Positions 46,518-58,481 of a stretch of 64,000 nt of DNA are shown one piece after another. Under the pieces are notes generated by a model. That model worked only from the letters and a program-made list of their open reading frames with translations. It had not been told where the DNA came from and did no database searches. The stretch's first letter is position 1. The number at the start of each line of letters is the position of its first letter. Source of the DNA: Eucalyptus grandis (lineage: Eukaryota > Streptophyta > Magnoliopsida > Myrtales > Myrtaceae); NCBI RefSeq assembly GCF_016545825.1, contig NC_052613.1:56618833-56682832 (forward strand), read 5' to 3'. The position numbers and the translations under genes were made by a program.

Positions 46518-48317
46518 TTAAGCAGCTGCATTTGTTCTTTCAGAGCTTGACTTGTTGCCGGCAATGCGCACGTCCTTCTTCACCGGCGACGCGTCCAATT
46601 TTCCCTCCGGAGACTCCGGAGACTCCTCGACACCATCTCTGAACTTCTCGTATATGTCACCCCTGTAGAACTCTCTGGTCCTCACCACCAGCATCAGCGA
46701 AACCAGAGCACCGAACAGGGTCACCAATGCCAGGATTATGAAGGACAGCCTGTAACAGTGCCTCCCGATGCAGGTCAGCTCCTTCACCGAGTCCCGGCTG
46801 AGCCCCTTCCTCGCGAGCTCCTTCAGCGCCTCCCGGTCGTAGAGCATCCCGGTCACCTTCACGTTCAGGATGTACGAACCGAGGGGGCTGGCCAATTGCC
46901 CGCAATTGAACAACGTAGAGTAGTACTTGAGCCCGAACAGCTCCGAGATGATGGCGAAGAGCAGCGGCAGTTGCGCCCCAAAGGAGAAGCCGATGATGAC
47001 GGACGCGACGTAGAGCGACCCGGAGGAGGGGAAGGCGATGAGGAGGTGGCCCACGCAGGACAACAGGAGGACGAGGGTCATCATCAGGGGCCGCGGGAAC
47101 TTGTACCGGACGAGGAGGCTCTCGGAGACGAAACCCGAGAAGACCCGCCCGAAGTAGTTCCATATGCTCACGAGCGAGACGAAGGTGCTGGTAATTCGGG
47201 CCTCGTACCCGAGCGACTCCCCGATCTGCCCCAGGTTGTCCACCGCCGTCAGGCTCGACCCGAGCCCGCAGAGCGTGGCGAGGAACAGGATCAGCATGTC
47301 GACGCTGAGGAGCGCCTGCAAGATCGTGTAGTCCTCTCCTCGGGCCGGCGGCTTGAAGATGCTGGAGTGCCACGGCACATGGGCCGGCGCCACGAGCTCG
47401 ACCGATTTCGACTCCGAGGCCTCCAAACTCTGGATTTTCACTGCCAAACCAGGATTCGGGGGGCTACCATTCTTGAGATTCTGCTTCCTCCAGAGGGCTA
47501 ATTCCTCGCCGATGATAATGAGCAGGGGAACGAACAGGAGCGCGCACACCACAGTGGCGCTCGCCGCGTAAGCCGCTTTAGGAAAGGCGAACTGCTTCTG
47601 CAGAATCGTCATGACCATGAGGAACAGAGCAAGAGCGATCGAGAGGTACAGGAACTTATAGAACACCCGCTGCTCGTCCCTCTGCCTCGGAACGCCTTCC
47701 ATCGTCCGGATCGTGTACACGAACAGCACCGAGATCGCGGCGGGCAGCCAGGCGATCAGCAGGATCAGGGACTTGGAGTCGTTGCCGTAGATGGCCAGGT
47801 ACATCTGGGTCATGACCGCGCCGCTCAGGCCGACGAACCCTTTCAGGAGGCCTAGCATCACGCCCCGCCCCTCCGGGAAGTTCTTGACGCAGGTGACGAG
47901 GGCGCCGGTGTTGGCGAAGTTCTGGGAGTTGGCGCCGATGCAGATGTAGATGCACATTTGCCAGACGGCGGGGCGGGCGATCTTGCCGGTGACGACGAGC
48001 CAGATGAGGAAGTAGCCGGCGAAGTTCATGGCGGAGCCGGTGAGGAGGACGAACCAGGTCGGGGTGACCTCGGCGATGAGGCCGGAGAGGACGCCGACGT
48101 TGGCGCCGAGGTCCTTGAAGAAGCCGAGCAGGTTGAGGGTGGTCTGGTCGTAGCCCAGGGTCGACTTGATCTGCTTGGAGTAGATGCCGAACAGGTAGGT
48201 GGCTCCGGCGCCGAACATGACGAGGAAGGAGGCGAACACCGTGAACCACCGCCCCTGGAGCAGGTGGGCCACGAACCGCAGCGCCTCGGGGCCGGCCGGT
48301 CCCGGCTTGTCGGCCAT
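46518..48317 (-). CDS. Nodulin-like major facilitator protein (NFD4-like)
   Basis: Intronless, 599 residues. Twelve hydrophobic spans are visible, with a long cytoplasmic loop (about 260-330). The N-terminal half is the nodulin-like domain: LQGRWFTVFASFLVMFGAG, YLFGIYSKQIKSTLGYDQT, GANSQNFANTGALVTCVKNF and EGRGVMLGLLKGFVGLSGA are family hallmarks. The C-terminal MFS half includes YTILQALLSVDMLILFLAT and FVSESLLVRYKFPRPL. Arabidopsis At2g28120 is the likely counterpart by sequence type and position. The substrates of this family are unknown, although some members have been linked to NFD4 (nuclear fusion) or to nodulation; I assign no substrate. Very GC-rich third positions leave long open frames on the opposite strand, which are shadows. 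The start ATG at 48317 begins MADKPGPAGPEALRF, as in relatives. Confidence 0.92.
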   Translation of the reverse strand: MADKPGPAGPEALRFVAHLLQGRWFTVFASFLVMFGAGATYLFGIYSKQIKSTLGYDQTTLNLLGFFKDLGANVGVLSGLIAEVTPTWFVLLTGSAMNFAGYFLIWLVVTGKIARPAVWQMCIYICIGANSQNFANTGALVTCVKNFPEGRGVMLGLLKGFVGLSGAVMTQMYLAIYGNDSKSLILLIAWLPAAISVLFVYTIRTMEGVPRQRDEQRVFYKFLYLSIALALFLMVMTILQKQFAFPKAAYAASATVVCALLFVPLLIIIGEELALWRKQNLKNGSPPNPGLAVKIQSLEASESKSVELVAPAHVPWHSSIFKPPARGEDYTILQALLSVDMLILFLATLCGLGSSLTAVDNLGQIGESLGYEARITSTFVSLVSIWNYFGRVFSGFVSESLLVRYKFPRPLMMTLVLLLSCVGHLLIAFPSSGSLYVASVIIGFSFGAQLPLLFAIISELFGLKYYSTLFNCGQLASPLGSYILNVKVTGMLYDREALKELARKGLSRDSVKELTCIGRHCYRLSFIILALVTLFGALVSLMLVVRTREFYRGDIYEKFRDGVEESPESPEGKLDASPVKKDVRIAGNKSSSERTNAAA

Positions 48318-49151
48318 CGGTGCCGGAGTTGGTTTTCGAAATGAAGTGATGGAGAGAGAGTGATGATTTTATTTGGAAATGCAGAGCTTGCTTTCCATTA
48401 CCAATATAAAACGGATGTGATGTTCACATCTCTGTCTCTTATCTTATTATATAGTGAACAAAATGTAACTTCGCTCGCGCACCACATTACGACGTCGTGA
48501 CGCGATGCGATCACGAAAATTGCTGCAATTTACCCTAAGCTCTCGGATAAGGTTACTTTTGTGGTTCGTGATGATTTTGACGCTTGCGATGATACTGAGA
48601 ATGGACATATATAAATGACAGTTTTAAGACATCTATCTCCATAGATGTCTGTAGCAAAAGGATAAAGAGATGGAGGGCCAAAGCTTTTTCAGATAAAAGG
48701 GTTTGAGCTCCCCGACCGGCTTGCCCGAGCTCTCATTTCGGCAACACAGATATCTCTCGGGGGAGCAAGGCGATTCCGTCCACGTGATTTCCAAAATTTC
48801 TATCTGAATCTCCAAATTTTTTTTTTTTTTCCCCGAATCGAAGTTGCGATGGCTCGAGCTTGAGAAGAAGATAATGACTAATGAAGAATAACCCACGTAA
48901 ATCCTGAGAAGAAATACAGACTTTGTCCTTTTATCCCGACATTTTCGCCCTCGGGAAGAGCTCTTTTTAACTTTAATCCTTCACAAGTTGGGTCAAAACG
49001 GAAATCCTCGATGAAGAAATAGCCGCTGATGTTGCCGTTGGAATAGGCTTTGGGAAGTCATGAGGTGCAAGTCGACCGGCGAGTTCGGACTCTTGTACTA
49101 GACTAAATTTGTATAATTCAACGATCCGTCACTTTTCAAATCCTTATTTGA

Positions 49152-49595
49152 AAATAAATTAATATTCTGAAAAATTCCAAATTAGTACTCATGTAATAAA
49201 TTTATCTGAAATTAATTTTTTTACTATAAAAAACCCCAACTGATATACTCGTGATAAATTTATCAGCACAGATAATAAAATAACCCTAAATTGATATATT
49301 TGTGATAAATTTACTCCAAATTAATTTATTCAAGCGTCAAAAACCCCAAACCGATATATTTATAACAAATATACCCTCTGTTAAATTATATTATTATCAC
49401 AAAAAATCATAAAAATTGTATAATTGTAATAAACGGAGAATAAAATCACAAATATACTACTGTCACGTGCCATTCAACTTAGTGAAATTTAACGGAAATT
49501 AATGGAGGATAAATGTATCACAACTATATTAGTTTTGGCTAAATTTGTCAAATGTGTACCAGTTTTGGATTTTTTGTGGTAAAAAAATTAATCAC
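49152..49595. mobile_element. Fold-back element with internal tandem units
   Basis: The start (AATTAAT, then AAATTCCAAATTAGTACTC, then AATAAATTTAT) matches the reverse complement of the end (GATTAATTTTTTTACC, AAATCCAAAACTGGTAC, GACAAATTTA). Inside the left arm a unit of about 50-55 bases recurs: CCCCAACTGATATAC..., CCCTAAATTGATATAT..., CCCCAAACCGATATAT..., each followed by a GATAAATTT-like word. Non-coding; related to the element at 32248-32585. Confidence 0.6.
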
Positions 49596-51910
49596 AAAAA
49601 AAAAAAATTAGTCGAAGTAAAAATTATATATATATATATCCGTTTGGAGTTTTTTTTGAAAATTTCTACAAAAGGGGAAAAATCAAAAACAGAAATAGAA
49701 AAATCGTGCATCAATCATTTTAACTAATATCGCAATCCATCTTTTTCTAAGTGGCACGGCGTAGAATTTGAAGATCTCAACCTTTTTTTTGGTAAAATAC
49801 AAAGTGTGAATTAAGTGAAATTGAATCGTTGCTTTTTGTAGTTTTCCCGATTTGGGATTTGAGGATTAGGATAAGATCAAAGGAAGGTCACGGGAGCCTC
49901 GCGTCGAATCTCTTTGACATGGGGAGAATTTGTGTTCGCGTCTAGAAGTGGCCGTATAGAGACCATTCGGGAAGGAGCCGACCAGTGTCGAATGTTTACG
50001 AAAGAGCAATCAGATAATTTTGGAAAGAGGAATCGGGGTCTAGGACTAATTCTATTTAGTATGTAAATTCGATTCTGACCATCAAAAGGGTGAAAATCGA
50101 CTTAAGACTTCGCCTAACTGGGGGTTCCCTCGCTTCAAATCACGCCCGATCATGGGCTTGATTGTCTATAGCAGTTCGCGCCGAATGAGCTTGAAGATGA
50201 TTTTGGACTAGCTTAATGAGACTGAAATCCGCACTTCTAGTGGAAACCCTAGCATAGCTCATGAACCGAAAATGAATTGGATACTGGAGTCAAATAGATT
50301 AAGTTCGATACGTACACGTTGGGGCTCATATCACCCGGTTCGATAAGAGCTCTCATCAAAAGCAGTGGAGAGCTGCTCAGCTTGTTCTCATATAACAAAT
50401 TAGTCATTGCTCGAGAGAAGCCGACTTAGTACTAGATTGGGCCATCAATGCCCAAAGTCGAAAAGTCTTTTTTCTCACGATTAGGTTTCAAATCCTCTTA
50501 TTCTTGCACTTTCGTGTAATGAAATACCATGGCTTTTGCCAAGCAAAAAGAAGAATACAAAAATCCAATGGTTCTGCATGAAAATCACTCGAATCAATTG
50601 AACCCAGTGTCAAAGTGACTCCTCTTTTTTTTCTTTGGTGGGTCAAATTCTAAGTACCAAAAGGCCAGTTTTGAAGCCAGTTTTTAATTTATTTCAATTT
50701 TTCACACGGAGCTCTTTTGGCAACTGACTAATTTCCATCGAGTGGCACGATTTTCGCCAGCGGAAGGTGAGATCTATTGAATTTGTTGGCGCTTTGACTG
50801 CTGGGGTTTACTTTGGGTGAGCGTGAACCGGCAGAAACAGTGGTCTCGCCAATGGAGAATGACCATGAGTCCCTTTGGGTCGTGTGATTTTGACGTTTTT
50901 CTAATGTTTTGTCGTTCGAAAAGTCGTGCTTGCTTCAGTTCCCCCAACCGTTGCCGTTTGGTCAGTGACTGGTGACTTGATCTCAACTTTGCCCCGTGAT
51001 TGGTTAAAGTTGAGGAAGTCTCGTTCCGCAATTCCCCTCTTGAAGCAGCAAATGACGGAAATTTACCAAAATTATATTCCTAAACTTATTATATTTACGT
51101 CAATTCAATTCTAAATCTTTTATTTATGCTATTCAATTCTAAATATTTGATAATTCTTTAATATAATCATTTGGATTAATTCCAACCAGAGAATATTGAC
51201 GTGACGGTCCAGTCAATATTAGTAGTTCTACGAGGCATATCGAAATTGAAGTGAATAATTTTTAATTTTTTTTTTAATCTTTTTTTTTTCCTTTGGTCAG
51301 AGAGGGTCCAATGAGTGTCACCCTCACTTGGGTAAGGCAATCCTCTCACTGCCAAGGCGAGGCTGCCCTCAATGGCCACAAGCGAGGGAGGCTATCCCTC
51401 AACTAGGCAACCTCCGTCGAATGGGCCCTCTCTAGGTATCATTGGTGGCTAACCATCACTTGAATTGACCATCGATGAAAGGAAAGAAAAAATAAAAATA
51501 GAATAAATAGAAAAAGTTTAAAAAATGTATCCACATCAAGCCTAGTATGTCACATAGGATGGCTAGCCTTGACTAAACCATTACGCCAGTGTTTCTCGAT
51601 AAAAATTAGAAGGGAAAGACTATATTAGAAAATTGTCAAAATGTTACAAATAAAAAGTTAATGATCGAATCAGCATAAGTGCGATAAGTATAAGAATTTT
51701 TTTGTAATCCTCCCATTAATGACTGTTAGAATCTATTTGTTTAACTGTGAATTTGTCAAGATTATTCTAACATGACTCGCCATATATTAAACCCAAGGCC
51801 CACCGCAGCCGCATCAAGCGTGCAACTGCTTAAGCAAATCCGATGCTATCTATCCAAACCTTGTCGCGCTACTTATTCCGCCTTCTCTTTTATTTTGGGG
51901 GATAAATAGT

Positions 51911-52411
51911 ATGAGAACTTCGTCGCACTACGGTTGTGTGCAGAATTATAGAGTTTTTGTTTTTTTCATTTTTTTGGTCGGAAGACTTATAGCTGGATTA
52001 TCCGCAGCAGTAATGCCAGTTCTAGGAATTGCGATCACGTACATTTTAGGAGAAGAACCCAAAGAGACACTTGGATCTTTCCAATCGTTCAAGCGGAAGC
52101 GAACAGCAACAGTTCCAAATCGGATCTCTTCCCTGGAGGATCGCGAACAGACACGCCAGTCTACCGTATCAACCTCACCGTCCCAAAAAGCTGCTGCATC
52201 AAGGACACGCCACGGGTCGCACAGGACAACGTTGTCGATCCTACGGCGCAGCACGGGGCACTTGTCGCGCCCCCGTGATCATATTCGCGTTGAAAAAAGA
52301 GAGGCAAATGATAACAATGATGACGGCAATCATCCATGCCCACCACCGGCCGAGTGCGGAGTTTTACGCAGAGGGGGGCCCTTAGCCCTTTTGCGATCAT
52401 GGCGTGCCTGA
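51911..52411 (+). other. Unresolved overlapping open frames, possible gene relic
   Basis: Three plus frames and one minus frame are open for 80-165 codons in this GC-richer patch. One begins with a hydrophobic span (VFVFFIFLVGRLIAG then PVLGIAITYILG) and then becomes polar. Another contains YRINLTVPKSCCIKD. No single frame gives a coherent domain and I recognise no family. It may be a decayed membrane-protein gene or chance. Confidence 0.15.
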
Positions 52412-55400
52412 CCCCAGAGAAAAAGCCTTCCTCGACTGCCTTCCCTAAATGTTAGATTCACATGGTCCTTTTAGGTTGGTTTCCTAGTGCGCGTTGTGGA
52501 CCTGGACAACCACCATTTTTTGGTAATGGAAAGAGGACTTTTGTGCAGTGCTAATAGCCCAATTATGGAATGGAGAAGGGGGAAATTATGGTAATCGACG
52601 ACTGAACTTTTGGATCCGGGGTCGTGTTCCAGAAGGGTATTGCATTTTTATAAAAATATCGACAGTCATGGCTGGTGAATGGCAAAATCGGAGTAGATGA
52701 CGGGTTGGTAGGTGATTCTCATGGTGCCATTACAAGAAGAGTTCACGTCATTTCCCTTTCTGGAGCACGGGAATTATGTTTCTTTAAAAAAAAAAAAAAA
52801 AGAGGTATGGATGGAGTAAGTCTTGCTCCGAATAATGGTTTGCCCCGCAAGAGATGTTGCAACTCCCACTTCATCATCGCGTCAATATCAACCCTTGGCA
52901 AAGCCATAGTTCGACAAAGTCCGGTGGATTTTGGCATCCGTTCATATTTCGTGTGTACAATCGCCAGATTTTTCTTTATATGATGTTAGCTATATAGGTG
53001 GCAAAATCATGGGTCAAGGACCCATATTATAATTTATATTTACACAATCGAAACTTACTGAGGTTATTTCCGTTCAACTCTTTTACCCTCTAGGGAGCAG
53101 AAGACCAGAGCATGTGACTTGAAAATACGTTTCTTTCCAACTTGGTCAACCACAATTTTCACATTGTTTAATGGAGTTCCGAATGATTAGGTTGTCGAGA
53201 ACAGCTACAAGTGCTCATGAAAATGGCGATGGAAGAACGGCAACATCCACCTCCAACTCCAATTATAAAAGAGGAGTGGCTAGTGATCTGCCGTCTTGGA
53301 TGGGCCGCGAAATGGACGGGGCCGTGTTAGCAATTTCACTAGGCACGAATGATGCTGGCCTTGCTTTACTTGCGACTAGGGCTTTTCATAGTGGATCGAT
53401 TCTCTTCGGTGAACCATAATTTCATTGACGTAAGTATCGGTAAATTATCAACATTATGAAAAAAGAAGTCCTATTCCCTAATTCCTGCTGATTTTTTTTT
53501 TCCGATTAAGTTTGATTTCAGTTTCTTTTTTTTTTGGGGGGCAAATTCATGAATCTAGTTTCAGTTTCTCAGAAATGTTGTGGATGAGTTTGAGACGAAA
53601 TTAACATCGAAAGTGACTAAAGGGAGGTGAAATGAAATGAAAACCTAGGGAAGTATTTTTATTATGTCCACCATCGATATAAATACTCTTTTACACATTT
53701 GCTCTTAGATGGTTGCCGTGTGGGACGATTTAAAGAACATTTGAGTAAATCCACTCAATCTATTTCAGGGGTAATTAAAATCTCTATTCCATTCTTTTCC
53801 ATCCATTTCCTTTCTGACATAAATATCTCAGGATATTTGATGCCGGATGGAACTCTAACTTCAAGCTCGGAAGAAATTGCAAAGCAAAGAGCCTCGTAAA
53901 AACACCTGTGTGGGACTTGTTAGTGGTTCCGGCAGCCGAAACACTATCAGAAGACGGCGGGCGAGCCTCGTGAAGTTTCGAGTTCTTCCTTTTGGAATTG
54001 GGCTCGATTGGATTAGTCAGCACTCTTCAAGAAGCTTGCTTATGGTATTTGATGGACAATGGTTTTTAAGGTGTAGATTAATGAAGATCCACCACGTTAT
54101 ATGCTCCGCCGTCGATTGGAAGCAGTCGAGTTCTGTCCTTCCAAAACACTCGAAACTCTCCCCCTTGGGGAGGATATCACACCCTAAATCCTACAAGGAT
54201 GGAGATGACATAGCCATCCTTTATTCCAAATGACCCAGTCTCAAATTACCAAAATTCAACTCCCTAAAATCCCCATCAAAATTGTTCACGCTCTATTGTT
54301 CATTAACCGAAGATTCTGAAAAGATTTGGAAATAAAGAGGTGTTCAGTGAGTAGTACATATTTTCTAAGCAAATCGAACAACTACTATACATGTATAGAA
54401 AACAATACTAGAAACTCATAATCCAAACTCGAGGTATACAATACATATCGAATTACATATGAGTTGTTTCATTTATAAAATAAATTTAAAAAAAAACCAT
54501 TAAAAAAATAGTCATTTAATCATCATAAACATTAATGGTCAAGTCCATTGATCAATTTTAATAACTCACATATTAATGGTATATTTCATTAATTAATCTC
54601 ATCAAATTACACGTTGATGGTTTATTTTGTCAACTAATTTATTACTCAATATCTTGCCATGGTCACGATACAACGTTTGGTGACAAGGTGATCAAGATTT
54701 CCCCTTTGACAAGGTTTCCACCTACAAAGTCGGTGACTTGGCCCAAAAGGATATCCTAAATCAGTGTATATATCCCTAAACCTCTACTAGATTTATAGTC
54801 ATATTGAACATAAACAATATAAAAAATCCAATCCAGAAATCAATCTCATAAACCAAGCAAATTGTATTTTGCAACATGGCCCATCTGCTATTTCTCAACC
54901 ATTTCTCAAATTATTTATAGATCCTTTCATTAACTAGTTGCAAAGCACGCACGCACGCATGCACGTAGGTGGGCACGCTTGCTTTACTTCACAATACTTT
55001 GCATAACACACTTTCTAAACATCCGTAAACAACCAAAGAGTAGTACATGCTTGATAAGGCTTTTATGCAACAAAATGTCATTTTGTAACTCATACTATAT
55101 ACATAATCTGTAACATTTTTGGAAGAGCATTGCAAATTCAAAGAAGATCTAGTACCACTCATCTCGGCACTACGATCAAACAATAAATGCCACGCGGGCT
55201 CCGGCTCAAAACAGACAATATTGGTGGCAAGTGAGGCCAGAGGTCAACCCTTATAATGGTATTAGAGCCATTAACCTTGCCAGAAATGTGTGGTTCATGA
55301 ACAAACCAGGTGAAAGCTAGTAGACCTGTAACAACCTGGTCCTACGAGGGATGGGCCAAGAGCACGCCTCGTGAGGATGGCAATTGGGACAAGAATGAAC

Positions 55401-56561
55401 CGAATCCCATATTGCGTGAATATGATGAGGTGATGTGCTACATAAGGAGTAACATCAATTTTAACTACCAACGAGGCCTTTTCTAGGTGAAATCTAGAAA
55501 AACAAAATCGTGTGAGCTCGGCCCAAAGCAAACAATATCATTGATTGGTAAGTGGGGCTAGAGGTCAGCCCTTACATAGGCACCAACATGTCTCTGGGGT
55601 TAAAGCTCAAACCTCATCTCTAATCGCCCAAACTCTTACCACTATGTCATTATGCTGTTCGATAAACACATTCGACCTTGAATTCAATTTGTAAAACATG
55701 GCGAGAGAAAGGAGGGCCGCCTCTTGGAGATCAAATCGAACATGTCCATTTTTAGGATCTCGACAGTAGGATTCTGGTTCAATGAATGAGAGGGGTGGGG
55801 ACCATTTTGTCCGTATATCCTCACTGTCTAGCCGAAACATTTAACCTTGGTTAGTTTTGACTAGTTTCGCTCTATCCTTAAATCCCTTTTTAATGGGATC
55901 CGATCGTCGGCAACACCATGGTTTGACGTGACGCGATTCTGGTTGGTTTTCCTTGTCGAAAACTTTGATATATGTAGCAGCGAACTTCATCTCTGATTCT
56001 CGATGGTTTTCCTTGACGAGCCTTGCAGAAGGAAATCGAATGAAAAAGGATAGAAAAGAGAAGCGAATCGACCGCTTAAGAGTCAAGTGAAACTTCGTCC
56101 GCTACCTCTGATTCAGCTACAGTTCACTTCAATGCGTGGGCCCTCACAGGAGAAGAGCTAGAAACTACTTGGCCGCTCAGATTCCAAACCATCCAATGCC
56201 ACATGCCGCCCGTACACGGCGCCATCAGATGGGACAAATTCTTGTGGTGGTCCAACCCCAATTTCACGTGTGAGATTTCTACAGGAGGGGAAATCCAGAG
56301 CATCCTACGACAAAGACAACGAAGATTCACAAGCGAAGAAGCAGCCCCTGCCCTTTTGCACTTTCTCGTGAACACTTCCATGACTATGTTTTTTATTCAT
56401 TCTTTGGCGAATCCATACAATTCTGAACCCAAACTGATACAGTGTTCTTCGAGGCTTGGACGTGCGACTACTGTTTTGCCCCTTTGGGAAGTTGGACACA
56501 TCTCAAGGCCTCTCAACTTTTACAGCTTACTACATGTAATAGACACTTGAATAAGAACAAT

Positions 56562-56584
56562 CATCTCTCTCTCTCTCTCTCTCT
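56562..56584. repeat. (TC)n microsatellite abutting the XTH stop codon
   Basis: A CT-dinucleotide run ends where the XTH coding sequence ends, so in the transcript it is a (GA)n run in the very start of the 3' UTR. Confidence 0.85.
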
Positions 56585-58481
56585 CAACATTCAGGAGTGA
56601 GGGTGCGGTCTCTACTTGGGTCACTACAGTAGTAATAGACCATGTAGTTCCTCTGGACCCACTCCATCGTGGCCTTCTGTTGGTGGCTCAGCCCACCGGA
56701 TCTCGACGGCGAGGCAGAAGGTGGCTGGCACGAGGCGGAGCTATCAGCGGTACACCCACCTATCTTGAAATTTGTGTATTTACCGACGAAGGGTTGGTAT
56801 TGATAGTTGGCCTTGTATTTTCCGTTCTCCGTGGCCCAGGACGACGCATCCCATATCGATCCATACACCCACATCGGTCTCATGGGAAATGTCGCATCAC
56901 CCTTTCTAGGGTACCTTCGTATCGGCACATCATCGACCAAGAATCTGGAGCCCAAACGGACGTGGTTATAGTGCATGATAACAGATGAGATCATAACAAG
57001 AAACTACTGTAAAACCTAATTACGGAAACCATAAAAAGATGCAACTTTCACTTGAAAACGAGAGAAAAACATCGTTGCATAGAAAATGTCGAATATCATG
57101 CTACATAAACTGTGGAAAGACAAGGCCTCAATGATTATGACTCTGAAAAATACTTTGGCAAGATCAAGGATGGTTTGAAGTTACGCGCCAACTAATTCAT
57201 AATTCTCCCAAGTCTATGGTATAGGACTCTAAGAGAGATTTATGATTGGATGCCGCCGCCAAATATAAATCACCTAGCTAGGGTTCATTTGCTCAAAATG
57301 TCTACAGAGGCAGGTGGTCCAAGAAAGGTTGTTGTATCTAGCTGATGGGGTTTTTATGGACATAGAGTCTTTACAAATCTTCGTTTACACTGGCTGATCA
57401 AATTTTGACATCAAGTATTTGAAGGTTATATACATCTTTGAAAGCAGACTCAATAACATGTACGCGTGTCATTCTTCAGACCAGTTTGTCAGCAAAAATC
57501 CCAAGCCACTGTGCGTTTAAATCAAAAGGATTTGCTAGAATTAGTCGTTTTCCGATATAAGAAGAACAAAAAAGCAACAGTACCGACATGATCTCATTAG
57601 GGGTCCATAGAATGGCGTAGTTATGGAAATCCTCAGTGGGGTCGAACCAGAGATGGAACTTCATCTCTCTCCCGATGATGTTGCCATCCCCGCTCCCCGT
57701 GATGTATACGTTTGTCTGCAACGTGTACGGCTTATCGGGCGTTGTCCCGAGGAACTCTATGTCCACCTCGTCGTGGTTACCCGGGTAGTCCTCGTTGTTC
57801 GATAGCTGACACAACAAGACATTTATAATGTGTATGACAATCATCAGTAAATATCTAATAGCTTTCTTGCAAAGAAGAAGACAAAGCAACAACAAAACAA
57901 CATGGAACACGAAAACACGGGTTTGTGTTTGTGTTTGTGCCTAAGAATGTGCTTCTTACATAGAAACATGTGTTGACTCCTGCCGTGTAACCAGGTTGAA
58001 GCTTCACAGCAGCACTGAAATAGCCAGATTTGTAGCGTTGAAGCGACTTGAATCCACTTCCTGCGGTCTCCAAGAAACGTAATTGCAGGACAAATGCCTC
58101 GCATTAGGGTTTCACTGTCTCAAAAGCGAATGAAAAGTGCATGCAAGTTGGAGTTCGAAAAGCTCATGCATGAAGCAAAGAAAGATGAGGCATGAATGAA
58201 GCTCACTCATTGCACTACGCCATGATTACTATTTACTAACCCGAGGAACTATCCAGCCAGATAGTCAACGTGCCCTGGTCTACAACCTGGTGCTGAGGGC
58301 CCCACAGGTTCCTGAACCCTTGATCAAAGGTTATGGCATCGAATCTGGAGCTGGGGTAGTAGCCAGGTGGGGGCGGGCCCTCAGCACTGACGATGCTAGG
58401 AACACGCCTCATCATCATCATAATCATCAGGACCCAAATGCATGCCATGTAAGAGGGACAAATTTGCAGAGACATCACCAT
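56584..58481 (-). CDS. XTH32: Xyloglucan endotransglucosylase/hydrolase, XTH31/32 type
   Basis: GH16 enzyme that cuts and rejoins, or hydrolyses, wall xyloglucan in the apoplast. Four exons (58481-58241, 58060-57960, 57805-57588, 56944-56584) keep frame and give 306 residues. A hydrophobic signal peptide with a Met run (about 1-33) precedes [10 protein letters not shown]. The catalytic motif [10 protein letters not shown] is intact, with nucleophile E127, D129 and acid/base E131. The XET_C domain carries conserved cysteines ([18 protein letters not shown]), and the chain ends TPEC as AtXTH32 does. [12 protein letters not shown] and the [12 protein letters not shown] variant place it in clade III-A, whose members show mainly endohydrolase activity. 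The usual N-glycosylation site just after the catalytic motif is not visible, as expected for III-A. Upstream ATGs were not considered because 58481 starts a plausible leader; a second in-frame ATG lies two codons later. Confidence 0.93.

Larger units (their letters stand above)
48318..56583. other. Intergenic DNA upstream of the MFS gene to XTH
   Basis: Begins with the transporter 5' UTR and promoter; a CTATATAA on the minus strand near 48454-48447 is a possible TATA box, about 130 bases upstream. Contains a fold-back element (49152-49595), AT-rich DNA, a patch with overlapping open frames at 51911-52411, an open frame of 82 codons at 53171-53419 that I do not recognise, and an ACGC/ATGC run near 54947-54966. 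No gene called. Confidence 0.45.

Noticed and set aside
46758..47501. 247-codon plus-strand frame inside the MFS gene
   Set aside because: Composition-driven shadow of a GC3-rich gene; peptide is rich in Pro, Glu and Arg with no recognisable fold.
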